From Paraburkholderia edwinii (GTDB lineage: Bacteria > Pseudomonadota > Gammaproteobacteria > Burkholderiales > Burkholderiaceae): a stretch of 64,000 bases of DNA. Positions 1 to 7,398 of this stretch are shown here, piece by piece. Position 1 is the stretch's first letter. Every line of letters starts with the position of its first letter. Location of the stretch: NCBI RefSeq assembly GCF_019428685.1, contig NZ_CP080095.1:62001-126000 (forward strand), in the 5' to 3' direction. The notes below the pieces were generated by a model that was not told where the DNA came from, made no database searches, and worked only from the letters and a program-made list of their open reading frames with translations. The position numbers were made by a program, and so were the translations under genes.

Positions 1-860
1 CCTTCCGCCACCCGCACGCGGAGTTCGATCGAGCCGCCATCGGGCGTGTACTTCGCCGCGTTCGACAGCAGATTGCCGATCACCTGCGCCACGCGAATCG
101 GATCGCCGCGAATCACGCACGGCAATTCGGGGATGTCCACGCTCAGCGTGTGATGCTTGCGCTCGATCGCGGGCTGATTCGTTTCGACTGCAGTGGCGAC
201 CGCCGACGCGATATCGACGGTTTCCATGCGCAGCGCGATCTTGCCATGCGTGATCCGCGACACATCGAGCAGATCGTCGACGAGCCGGCTCAGATGCTCG
301 ACCTGGCGGCGCGCGATCATCCGCGCGTCACGCACAACCGGTTCGGCCGCGTGATATTTCGGGTCCATCAGCTCGACCGCGTTGCGGATCGGCGCGAGCG
401 GATTGCGCAGCTCGTGCGCGAGCGTCGCGAGGAACTGGTCCTTGCGGCGGTCCGCGTCGCGCAACGCTTCTTCGGCGCGGTGCAGCCGCAACAGCGCGCG
501 CACGTTCGCGACCAGTTCGGCCGGCTCGATCGGCTCGGTCAGGTAACTATCGGCGCCGCCGTCGAGCGCGCGGACCTTGTCGAGCGACTGCACCGCAGCG
601 GCCGAGGTCTGCAGCACGAGCGTCGAGCGCGTCTGCGGATCGCGCTTGATGCGCGAGCACACCTCGATGCCGTTGATATCGGGCAGCTTCACGTCAAGCA
701 GCACGAGCGCGGGCCCGCGCGAACGCACCTGGTCGAGCGCGCCCTGACCGCTCGCCGCTTCGATGACCTCGAAGCCGGCATGCACGAGCACGCGCGTTTT
801 CGCATAGCGAGCGCCGTCGTTGTCGTCGACGTTCAGAATCAGGGGGACCGGAGATGTCAT
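1..860 (-). CDS. Hybrid response regulator-histidine kinase, partial (3' end outside window)
   Basis: An open frame runs from ATG at 860 through position 1, giving 286 visible residues. Residues 1-125 form a receiver domain with an acidic pair at D12/D13, the phospho-acceptor D56 in LLDVKLPD and T85. A HisKA domain follows with H149 in TLAHELRNPLAP, then an HATPase domain whose N-box (GNLLSNAAKYTPDGG) lies near residue 260 before the sequence ends. The usual beta-5 lysine of receivers is replaced: the motif reads LTEP (107-110), with E109 where Lys is expected. The start overlaps the stop of the upstream kinase gene by ATGA, so translation is probably coupled. It is the last visible gene of the stressosome-like operon and is the likely receiver of that pathway's output (inference). 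Confidence 0.9.
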   Translation of the reverse strand, partial: MTSPVPLILNVDDNDGARYAKTRVLVHAGFEVIEAASGQGALDQVRSRGPALVLLDVKLPDINGIEVCSRIKRDPQTRSTLVLQTSAAAVQSLDKVRALDGGADSYLTEPIEPAELVANVRALLRLHRAEEALRDADRRKDQFLATLAHELRNPLAPIRNAVELMDPKYHAAEPVVRDARMIARRQVEHLSRLVDDLLDVSRITHGKIALRMETVDIASAVATAVETNQPAIERKHHTLSVDIPELPCVIRGDPIRVAQVIGNLLSNAAKYTPDGGSIELRVRVAE

Positions 861-2353
861 GCGCGGTCTCCGCGTGCCGCGACTGCGGCATCGACGCCTG
901 CCGCACCTGCAGCACCGGCGCCTGCACGATCGGCGCCGCTTCCCGCCGCGAGTTGCGCCGCCGCGTCGCTCGCGAGCACGAGCCGCACCGGCACCGTCGC
1001 GTAGAAAGTCGAGCCGACGCCGAACCTGCTCTCGACGCCCACATAGCCGCCAAGCAGCGCCGCGAGCTTGCGGCACAGCGGCAAGCCGAGGCCGGTGCCC
1101 TTCACGCGCTGCTGCAAATGGCTTTGCACTTGCCCGAATTCCTCGAATATCACTTGCTGGTGCTCCTCCGCTATGCCGATACCCGTATCGGCCACGGTAA
1201 ACGTAATGTGCTCGCCGTCCGGTTCGATGCGCGCGCCCACACGTATCTCGCCGCGCTCGGTAAATTTGAGCGCGTTAGAGACGAAGTTACGCAGGATCTG
1301 CGTGAGCTTGGCTTCGTCGGTGAAGATCGCCGGCAGCCCTTCCGTGTTCTCGAAAATCAGCCGCACCGCAGGATCGGTCAGGAGCGGCGTCAGCATCGTG
1401 CGCAGCGCCGCAAAGAGTCCGGACGGCTTGAACGATGTCGGCAGCACATCGGTTCTGCCCGCCTCGATCTTCGCCAGATCGAGCAGATCGTTGACGATCT
1501 CGGTCAGATCTTCGGCCGATCTGCGGATCAGTAGCACTTGACGTTCCTGCTCCTCGGTCAACTCTCCGTCGAGCCGGTTCAGCAGCAGGTTCGACAGCGC
1601 GCGAATCGAGCTCAGCGGCGTGCGCAGCTCATGGCTCATGTTCGACAGGAAGCGCGTTTTCAAGGTGTCCGCGCGGCGCAGCTCGTCGGCACGCTCGTCG
1701 AGTTCCGCGTACAGCGCGACCACGCCGCGATTGGTCGCTTCGAGCTCCTGTGTAAGCCGGGTCAGTTCTTCCTGGCGGTCGCGCAGTTCGGTCAGCGTCG
1801 ACAGCAGCTCGCGGTTCTGCTGCTGCACTTCGTCGAGCGATTCGTGCGAATCGTACGACCCGGCGTTCGCGCCGGTCCGCAGCGGCGCCTGCAACAAGGC
1901 CTTGACGATCGCGTCGAGCCTGGCCGGCGCGATTTCCGCGCGCTCCGGCGGCAGCATGCGCGCCATCGATACCGTCGTGCCCGTTTGCGGCGACGAATCG
2001 ATCGTGCAGCGATCCATCAGCCGGCGGCTGCCCGCGATGCCGCGACCCATGCCGGTCGGCGAGCGGTAAGTGCCGTCGAGCACCGACTCGAGATCGCGAA
2101 TGCCGGGCCCGCGATCGCGCACATCGATGACAAACGCCTGCGGCTTCGCATTCGTGTCGAACGCGAAAATCACTTCGCCCGCGCCGGCATACTCGAAGGC
2201 ATTGCGCGCGATTTCGGATACCGCGCTTGCAATGCGCGTCTGATCGAGCGGCGAAAAACCCAAACCGTCCGCGATGGCGCGCGCCCGGCGGCGTGCGGCG
2301 ACCACGTCCTCTTCGGCTTCAAGCCGGATTCGCAGTATCTGCTGGGTTGCCAT
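857..2353 (-). CDS. Histidine kinase with N-terminal RsbT-like ATPase domain
   Basis: The 498-residue protein has three parts. Residues about 5-135 are a GHKL ATPase of the RsbT/anti-sigma type (N-box SEIARNAFEY at 47-56, G1 box DRGPGI at 80-85). Residues about 172-232 look like a coiled coil. A complete kinase core follows, with H241 in FLSNMSHELRTPLSS, an HATPase N-box NFVSNALKFTERG near 357-369, and the boxes VADTGIGI and GTGLGLPL. The last 40 residues are Ala/Gly-rich and low complexity. No membrane segment is visible, so it is probably cytosolic. It overlaps the upstream gene by 35 bp and the downstream hybrid by 4 bp. A regulatory ATPase fold fused to a kinase suggests control by the RsbR/RsbS complex (inference). 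Confidence 0.9.
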   Translation of the reverse strand: MATQQILRIRLEAEEDVVAARRRARAIADGLGFSPLDQTRIASAVSEIARNAFEYAGAGEVIFAFDTNAKPQAFVIDVRDRGPGIRDLESVLDGTYRSPTGMGRGIAGSRRLMDRCTIDSSPQTGTTVSMARMLPPERAEIAPARLDAIVKALLQAPLRTGANAGSYDSHESLDEVQQQNRELLSTLTELRDRQEELTRLTQELEATNRGVVALYAELDERADELRRADTLKTRFLSNMSHELRTPLSSIRALSNLLLNRLDGELTEEQERQVLLIRRSAEDLTEIVNDLLDLAKIEAGRTDVLPTSFKPSGLFAALRTMLTPLLTDPAVRLIFENTEGLPAIFTDEAKLTQILRNFVSNALKFTERGEIRVGARIEPDGEHITFTVADTGIGIAEEHQQVIFEEFGQVQSHLQQRVKGTGLGLPLCRKLAALLGGYVGVESRFGVGSTFYATVPVRLVLASDAAAQLAAGSGADRAGAGAAGAAGVDAAVAARGDRA

Positions 2354-3560
2354 GCGTGAAATGTACTCCCTGGTCCGCTTTGATCACTACGACGGTCGCA
2401 TCGTCGCGCCCGCGCGCAAAGTCGCGATAGAGCACGGCTGCGATCATCACTGAAGGCTGCAGTTGCAGGCCGGGATAAGCGGACAGATCCCAGCGCGTGC
2501 CGATGCCGTCCGAGTGCAGGATCAGCATGGCATCGCGTGTCCACGGCACTTCGAATTCCTGTGCATCGCGCATCGTGTGACCGACGATGCCGTTGCGCGA
2601 CGTGAGTTGCCAGCTATTGCGCCCGCTGTCGCGTTCGCTGGTTCGATCACCCTGAGCGGACGCGGCGCCGGACGGCCTATGCCCGAACTGTCCCGAGATG
2701 AGCGCCGGGCGGCTCGCACCCGACACCGCGGCGGAGATGTTGCCGGTTCCCGAAAACGACAGCACCGAGCGCGCGAGATCGATGCGCGCGATGGCGACCG
2801 CGGCGCCGCGCGTCGAGCGCAGCGCATCGTGCGCGTACTGCATCAGCGCAGCCGGCGGCCGGCCCGCGCGGCGGTGCACCGCCGCAATCGCGCCCGCCGA
2901 GGCCACGTGCGCATCGGGACCGTGCCCGAGGCCGTCGGCCACCGTCACGGTCAGGCCGTGCTGATCGGGTTCGATACCCCATGCGTCGCCGCAGACCTTT
3001 TCGCCCGGATACGGCACACACAGGCCGCCGATATCCATGCCAGAAACGGCGCGGCTCGCGCTGCCGGACGGCGTGCGCGCCTCGGCGAGGCCCGCGCCGG
3101 TTCGGGCGGCGCCCCCCGCGCGCACGATCGCGCGCACGATCGTGCCCAGACCCGGCTGCGAATAGATCGACATCTCGTCGGAGAGCCGCCGGATCGCGCC
3201 GAGACCCGTGCCGGGCGTGCCAGCCGTCGAGCGGCCGTCATCGAATGCGCGGCGTACGTCCGCGATACCCGGGCCGCGGTCGAGCGCAAGCACTTCGACG
3301 CCGCCCGAAGCAGTATGCGCGCCGCTCGCTGCACCCTGTGGCGGCAACTCGCGCACGAGCAGTTCGCCGTGCTGCGCGTGCTTCAGGATATTGGTGGTCG
3401 CTTCGGTGACGATCAGCGCAAGCCGCCCTGAATCGGTCTCGTTGAGCGCGCATTTCTGCGCGGCATCGATCGCGCCGCGGCGCGCGAACGCGACGCTGCT
3501 TGCGTCGGCGATCTCGAACGACGCATGCATCCCTCGCAAACCGCTTAACGATGTTTCCAT
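2319..3560 (-). CDS. ATPase/PP2C (SpoIIE-like) fusion, RsbX/RsbU-like phosphatase
   Basis: The N-terminal ~150 residues are an RsbT/RsbW-like GHKL domain (VTEATTNILKHA at 51-62; LDRGPGIADVRRA; GTGLGAIRRLSDE). From about residue 175 the protein is a PP2C/SpoIIE phosphatase with the metal-ligand motifs CGDAWG, VADGLGHG, HSDGIGTRW and DDATVVVIK. By analogy with RsbX it could dephosphorylate RsbS/RsbR. By analogy with RsbU it could be the RsbT-activated output phosphatase. The ATG at 3560 lies inside the end of rsbT (16-bp overlap). A second in-frame ATG at 3530 is possible. The fusion of both folds in one chain is unlike Bacillus, where they are separate proteins. Confidence 0.88.
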   Translation of the reverse strand: METSLSGLRGMHASFEIADASSVAFARRGAIDAAQKCALNETDSGRLALIVTEATTNILKHAQHGELLVRELPPQGAASGAHTASGGVEVLALDRGPGIADVRRAFDDGRSTAGTPGTGLGAIRRLSDEMSIYSQPGLGTIVRAIVRAGGAARTGAGLAEARTPSGSASRAVSGMDIGGLCVPYPGEKVCGDAWGIEPDQHGLTVTVADGLGHGPDAHVASAGAIAAVHRRAGRPPAALMQYAHDALRSTRGAAVAIARIDLARSVLSFSGTGNISAAVSGASRPALISGQFGHRPSGAASAQGDRTSERDSGRNSWQLTSRNGIVGHTMRDAQEFEVPWTRDAMLILHSDGIGTRWDLSAYPGLQLQPSVMIAAVLYRDFARGRDDATVVVIKADQGVHFTHGNPADTANPA

Positions 3561-3970
3561 TTCGTGATCGTGACCGTCGTGCCCTTGCCCGGTTCGGAGA
3601 GGATCTCGAACTCGTCGGACAGGCGCCGCGCGCCGCCGAGCCCGAGGCCGAGACCCGAACCGCTTGTAAAACCATCCTGCAGCGCCCGCTCGATGTCAGG
3701 GATACCGGCTCCCTTGTCGATAAAGCTGATGCGCAGTCCTTTGCGCGTGCCGTTCATGAGCACGCTCATATGCGCGTCGCCGCCGCCGCCATAGATCAGC
3801 GTATTGCGTGCCAGCTCGCTGGCGGCCGTGACGAATTTGGTCTGGTCGACGAGCGAGAAGCCTTGCGAGATCGCCTGGTCGCGCACGAGCTGCCGCAGCC
3901 GGACGATTTCCTGGTCCGAGCGCAGGCCGACCTCCATTGCCGATAACACCGTGACGCCGGTTGGATCCAT
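3545..3970 (-). CDS. rsbT: RsbT-like switch kinase (anti-sigma-type serine kinase)
   Basis: The 141-residue protein matches RsbT in length and motifs: an N-box SELARNTLIYG (E52, N56), a G1 box DKGAGIPD and the glycine-rich GSGLGLGLGGARRLSDEF. In the known Bacillus system RsbT phosphorylates RsbS and RsbR and then leaves the stressosome to activate its target. The start at 3970 is chosen because the Shine-Dalgarno-like GGAAGGA stands just upstream at about 3977-3983. An upstream in-frame start at 4033 would overlap rsbS and give a non-homologous N-terminus. The gene follows rsbS by 19 bp. Confidence 0.93.
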   Translation of the reverse strand: MDPTGVTVLSAMEVGLRSDQEIVRLRQLVRDQAISQGFSLVDQTKFVTAASELARNTLIYGGGGDAHMSVLMNGTRKGLRISFIDKGAGIPDIERALQDGFTSGSGLGLGLGGARRLSDEFEILSEPGKGTTVTITKWKHR

Positions 3971-3989
3971 AAGTGCGGTCCTTCCGTCG

Positions 3990-4346
3990 TCAACGTTGGC
4001 GCTGCTGCAGCAGCGCCATGCCGCGCTCGACATTGAGCGCGGTGCGCACGCCGGTCAGCGTGAGCCCAAGTTCGACGAGCGTGATCGCCACCGACGGCTG
4101 CATGCCGACGACCACCGTCTGCGCATCGAGCACGGTCGCCATCGCCGCGGTGTTGCTGATCATCCTGCCAATAAACGAATCGACGATATCGAGTGCGGAA
4201 ATGTCGATCAGCACGCCCTTCGCGCGATCCTTCACGATGCGCGCAGTGAGATCGTCCTGCAGCGCGAGCGCGAGGCGGTCGTGCATGTCCACCTGAATCG
4301 CGACGATCAGGCAGTCCCCCATCCGCAGAATTGGAATACGGTCCAT
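3990..4346 (-). CDS. rsbS: RsbS-like STAS scaffold protein of the stressosome
   Basis: This 118-residue single STAS domain reads MDRIPILRMGDCLIVAIQ at the start, as in RsbS proteins. Its DIVDSFIGR motif places Ser57 at the position of the phosphorylated Ser59 of Bacillus RsbS (my alignment from memory of that family). RsbS builds the stressosome core with RsbR and holds RsbT until phosphorylated. The start at 4346 is set by the family N-terminus. A long upstream extension of the frame is only the shadow of rsbR. The gap to rsbR is 11 bp. Confidence 0.93.
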   Translation of the reverse strand: MDRIPILRMGDCLIVAIQVDMHDRLALALQDDLTARIVKDRAKGVLIDISALDIVDSFIGRMISNTAAMATVLDAQTVVVGMQPSVAITLVELGLTLTGVRTALNVERGMALLQQRQR

Positions 4347-4357
4347 GGCGGGGCGCC

Positions 4358-5221
4358 TTAGTTCGCGCCGCGCGCCGCAATGCTCGAGCCGCTGCGCTGC
4401 AGCGCAACGACGAACGCATCGGCGAGCGTGGATTTCGTGGTGACGTTGGTCAGATCGACGCCGAGATGCACGATGGTCTGCGCGATCTGCGGGCGAATGC
4501 CGCTGATGATGCAGTCGGCGCCCATCAGCCGCGCAGCCGCGACCGTCTTCAACAGATGCTGCGCGACGAGCGTATCGACGGTCGGCACACCGGTAATGTC
4601 GATGATCGCGATCGACGCGCCGGTCTCGACGATTTTCTGCAGCATGCTTTCCATCACGACCTGCGTGCGTGCCGAATCGAGCGTGCCGATCAGCGGGAGC
4701 GCGAGGATGCCTTCCCACAGCTGCACGACCGGCGTCGACAGTTCGAGCAGCTCTTCCTGCTGACGAAGAATGATCGCTTCGCGACTGCGCTGGAATACCT
4801 CGGTGGTGTAGAGGCCAAGCGAGTCGAGTAGCAGGTTCACGGTCCAGCTCGTATCGGCGAGCTCCACCGCGTTATCGCTCAACTCGCTGCGCAGGCGCGT
4901 ATAGAGCGGCTGCTTCAGCGAAAACACAAAGGTCGCGGTTTCAGCAGGCGTGAAGCCCTGCCGCGCGCGATGCGCGGAGATCTCCGCGAGAAATGCACGC
5001 ACGGGCTCCCACTCGGGGCGACTCGCATCGAACGTGTCCGCGCTCGAAAGCGTATCGATGAACACGTTCAGGAAATTGCGGAACTGATCCGCCATGTCCG
5101 CTTCGGTCGTCAGGCCGCGACGCAGCGCGATGGACAGATGCTGGTTCAACCAGTCGGTCAGCAGCGAATCGCGGTGCCGCGTCAGCACTTCGATCAGTGC
5201 GGCGCCTTTCGGTTTATTCAT
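4358..5221 (-). CDS. rsbR: RsbR-like stressosome sensor (RsbRD_N + STAS)
   Basis: The 287-residue protein has an N-terminal helical domain (about 10-155) resembling the RsbRD_N family and a C-terminal STAS domain (about 160-275). The STAS motif DITGVPTVDTLVA puts Thr217 at the position aligned with the RsbS phospho-serine. A second threonine, T249 in QIAQTIV, is a candidate second site. No haem-globin or PAS motif is evident, so the signal sensed is unknown. The start at 5221 follows a GGAGAG ribosome site. It is the first gene of the operon, and a perfect palindrome lies 44-62 nt upstream. Confidence 0.92.
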   Translation of the reverse strand: MNKPKGAALIEVLTRHRDSLLTDWLNQHLSIALRRGLTTEADMADQFRNFLNVFIDTLSSADTFDASRPEWEPVRAFLAEISAHRARQGFTPAETATFVFSLKQPLYTRLRSELSDNAVELADTSWTVNLLLDSLGLYTTEVFQRSREAIILRQQEELLELSTPVVQLWEGILALPLIGTLDSARTQVVMESMLQKIVETGASIAIIDITGVPTVDTLVAQHLLKTVAAARLMGADCIISGIRPQIAQTIVHLGVDLTNVTTKSTLADAFVVALQRSGSSIAARGAN

Positions 5222-5264
5222 GGACTCTCCGGTGACAACAAGTAAGTATTGCTTGATTTGCTTT

Positions 5265-5283
5265 CGCGCAAATCGTTTGCGCG
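5265..5283. promoter_or_regulatory. Perfect palindrome upstream of rsbR, candidate operator
   Basis: The inverted repeat CGCGCAAA-TCG-TTTGCGCG has 8-bp arms and a 3-bp centre. It lies 44-62 nt upstream of the rsbR ATG within the only long non-coding gap before the operon (5222-5520, about 299 bp). It fits a homodimer DNA-binding site. No -35/-10 pair could be assigned confidently around it. Confidence 0.45.
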
Positions 5284-5520
5284 CACTCTGCGGCGCAAAC
5301 ATTACCGAATCGCACACCCGCCGCAGCCTTATGCAGCAAGCGATTGCGCGAGCAACCAATATTACACAGCGAAGCGCCGCTTGAGCATGACACGGTTACG
5401 CAGTTGCGCGTGCGCGAGCACGTACAACTGCAATTGCAGGCGATGGACGATGCGTGTTTTTGCGCTGCTGCTGCTTGTGCGTGCTGGTGCGTGCTTGTAC
5501 GTTTGCGGGCGAAGACGTGT

Positions 5521-7398
5521 TCAGGTCGACGAACAGATGAAGCTGCTCGCGCGATTCATATCGCCCTTGCCGGTGTAACGCGGAAAGAGCGGATAGCGGC
5601 ATAACGGCCGCGTGCGACCGTTAGTGGCCGCGGAGATATCGGTGGCTGTCAGCGTTTCAGGTGCGACGCCATGCGTGACCCAGTCGTCGAGCGCGGTGAG
5701 CAGATCGACGGACGGCACGAACACGCCGCTGCCATGCTGATAGCCGGGCACCATATAGAGCCGCATGAACGAATCGACGCTGGCCTGCCCGAAGCGCGCG
5801 ACGAGCGCATCGCGATATGCGATGGTCTGGTTCGGGCTGATCACTTCGTCGGCGAGACCTTGCAGCGTGATCACCTTGCCGCCGCGCGCGATGTAGCGCG
5901 ACAGGTCGGTATTCATCGCACCGATCGTCTCCGACAGCTCGACGAGTTGCGACTGATAGCGGCCCGGATGCAGCACGTCGAAGGTCAGCGAATCGTATGC
6001 CGCGTCCTGCGTAACGAAGTAGCGCAGATAGCCGTCGCCTTGCGTGAACAGATAGCCGTTCGCCGCGAAGGTCGGCGACTGCTCGCGCGAAGCGTCGCGC
6101 CCAAGCCCGAGTCCGCCGGTCAGGCGCGTGCCCTGAAAGACGTTATAGCCATGGTAGCCAGTGACGTCCCATGCGAGGTGGTACGGCAGCGTCAAGCCGT
6201 CGCGTAGTGCGAAGAGCGTCGCGAGCTGCGTGTTGGTCAGACATTTGTCCTCCTGCTCAGTTTGGGGGGCGATTGCAGGGGAGCCGTTGGACCGGGCGGA
6301 CCTGCTCGTCTTGCCGGCCCCCGCAGAAGCCGCGGACCTGCAGCGCAGCGCGTCGATGATTTCGGCTTCGCGTTTGCGGCACGCGGGCACGTCGCTGACG
6401 ATGCCGTCGGCTGCGCCATCGAGCCTGTCGCAGATCGCCATCGAGCGCTCGTAGACGCGCTCAAGTAGAGTCGGCGGCACGTAGCCGCCCGGCGTCGCGT
6501 ACTCGGCTTCGCCGATCTTGATGCCGACGAGCCGCACGCCGGTGAAGTTCAGCGCGGGCGAATCGGCAATCACGCCGTCGTAGTCGTCGGGATAGCGCTG
6601 CATCACCGTGTAGCCTTCGCGGCCGCCTGTCGAGCCGCCGGCGAAGTACATCTTGTCGGGCCCGCGTCCGTACGCGAGCCGGATCAGCACAAGCGCCGCA
6701 TCGTGCGTCTTTTTCAGGTGCGCGTAGCCGAAGTTGATCACCGCCTCGTCGATCAGGCCGAACACCGCGAGCGACGAGTTGCCCACATGTCCCGAATCGT
6801 CGCCGAAGGTCGCATAGCCTTGCGCGAGCGGCGCGTGCTCGGGTGAAAATGGCATCGTGCCGAGGCCGCTCACCACCACGCCGTTGTATCCACCGCCGCC
6901 CAGTTGCAGCGCGCGGCCATTCCAGTTGCGCGGCAGGTTCAGATCGAAGCGGATATCGGGCGTCGCGGATTTGAGCGCCTTGATGCTGCCGGTGATGCGG
7001 CAATAGTCGCCCGCTTCGTTGCCCGCGGCGCTTGCCGGAATCAGCGTCGCGGAATCGACATGCACGCCGTTGGTCGGCAAGCCGATCGCTTTCGGTGGCA
7101 GCGTGATATTGGTCAGCGTCGAGCAGTGCAGCTTCGATGCGGGAGGAACCGAAGCCGCGGGCATCGGCGGGGCGAGCGGCTGTTGCGCCGCGCATCCTTG
7201 CACGCCGGAGATGAATATCACCAGCCATGCGAGGGCGCGAACGCAGCGATGAGCCGCGGAAATACTACCGGCGACATGAGAAACGGCAGCACGAGCGGCA
7301 CGAGCTTCGGCACAAACTCCTGCACGAACTCCGGCACGAACTTCGGCACAAGCAGGCGCGCGCGCCGCCCGAAGGCTTGCCGGATGCATCCGCGTCAC
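5521..7398 (-). CDS. Tannase/feruloyl esterase-like alpha/beta hydrolase, exported
   Basis: The 625-residue frame belongs to the tannase/feruloyl esterase family, whose members cleave ester bonds of hydroxy-cinnamic or gallic acids. The nucleophile motif GGSTGGREG puts Ser256 in place. A later Asp lies in GLADEVISPNQT and a His in VPGYQHGSG near the C-terminus. The paired cysteines of the classical CS-D-HC motif are absent (Gly before Ser256, Gly after the His). A hydrophobic segment (about 55-68) ending in GVQGC suggests a signal peptide or a poor lipobox. It begins with GTG at 7398, overlapping the stop of the acyltransferase gene (GTGA). ATG at 7389 is an alternative. The N-terminal 45 residues are encoded by a 12-bp repeat and may not be conserved. 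Confidence 0.85.
   Translation of the reverse strand: MTRMHPASLRAARAPACAEVRAGVRAGVCAEARAARAAVSHVAGSISAAHRCVRALAWLVIFISGVQGCAAQQPLAPPMPAASVPPASKLHCSTLTNITLPPKAIGLPTNGVHVDSATLIPASAAGNEAGDYCRITGSIKALKSATPDIRFDLNLPRNWNGRALQLGGGGYNGVVVSGLGTMPFSPEHAPLAQGYATFGDDSGHVGNSSLAVFGLIDEAVINFGYAHLKKTHDAALVLIRLAYGRGPDKMYFAGGSTGGREGYTVMQRYPDDYDGVIADSPALNFTGVRLVGIKIGEAEYATPGGYVPPTLLERVYERSMAICDRLDGAADGIVSDVPACRKREAEIIDALRCRSAASAGAGKTSRSARSNGSPAIAPQTEQEDKCLTNTQLATLFALRDGLTLPYHLAWDVTGYHGYNVFQGTRLTGGLGLGRDASREQSPTFAANGYLFTQGDGYLRYFVTQDAAYDSLTFDVLHPGRYQSQLVELSETIGAMNTDLSRYIARGGKVITLQGLADEVISPNQTIAYRDALVARFGQASVDSFMRLYMVPGYQHGSGVFVPSVDLLTALDDWVTHGVAPETLTATDISAATNGRTRPLCRYPLFPRYTGKGDMNRASSFICSST
7285..7356. repeat. 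12-bp tandem repeat array in the hydrolase N-terminus
   Basis: About five to six degenerate units with consensus GGCACGAACTYC run head to tail (units start at 7297, 7309, 7321, 7333 and 7345, with a poorer copy at 7285). On the minus strand they encode a four-residue repeat of the form xVRA/GVRA/GVCA/EARA. The period is a multiple of three, so changes in copy number would not shift the frame. Confidence 0.8.
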
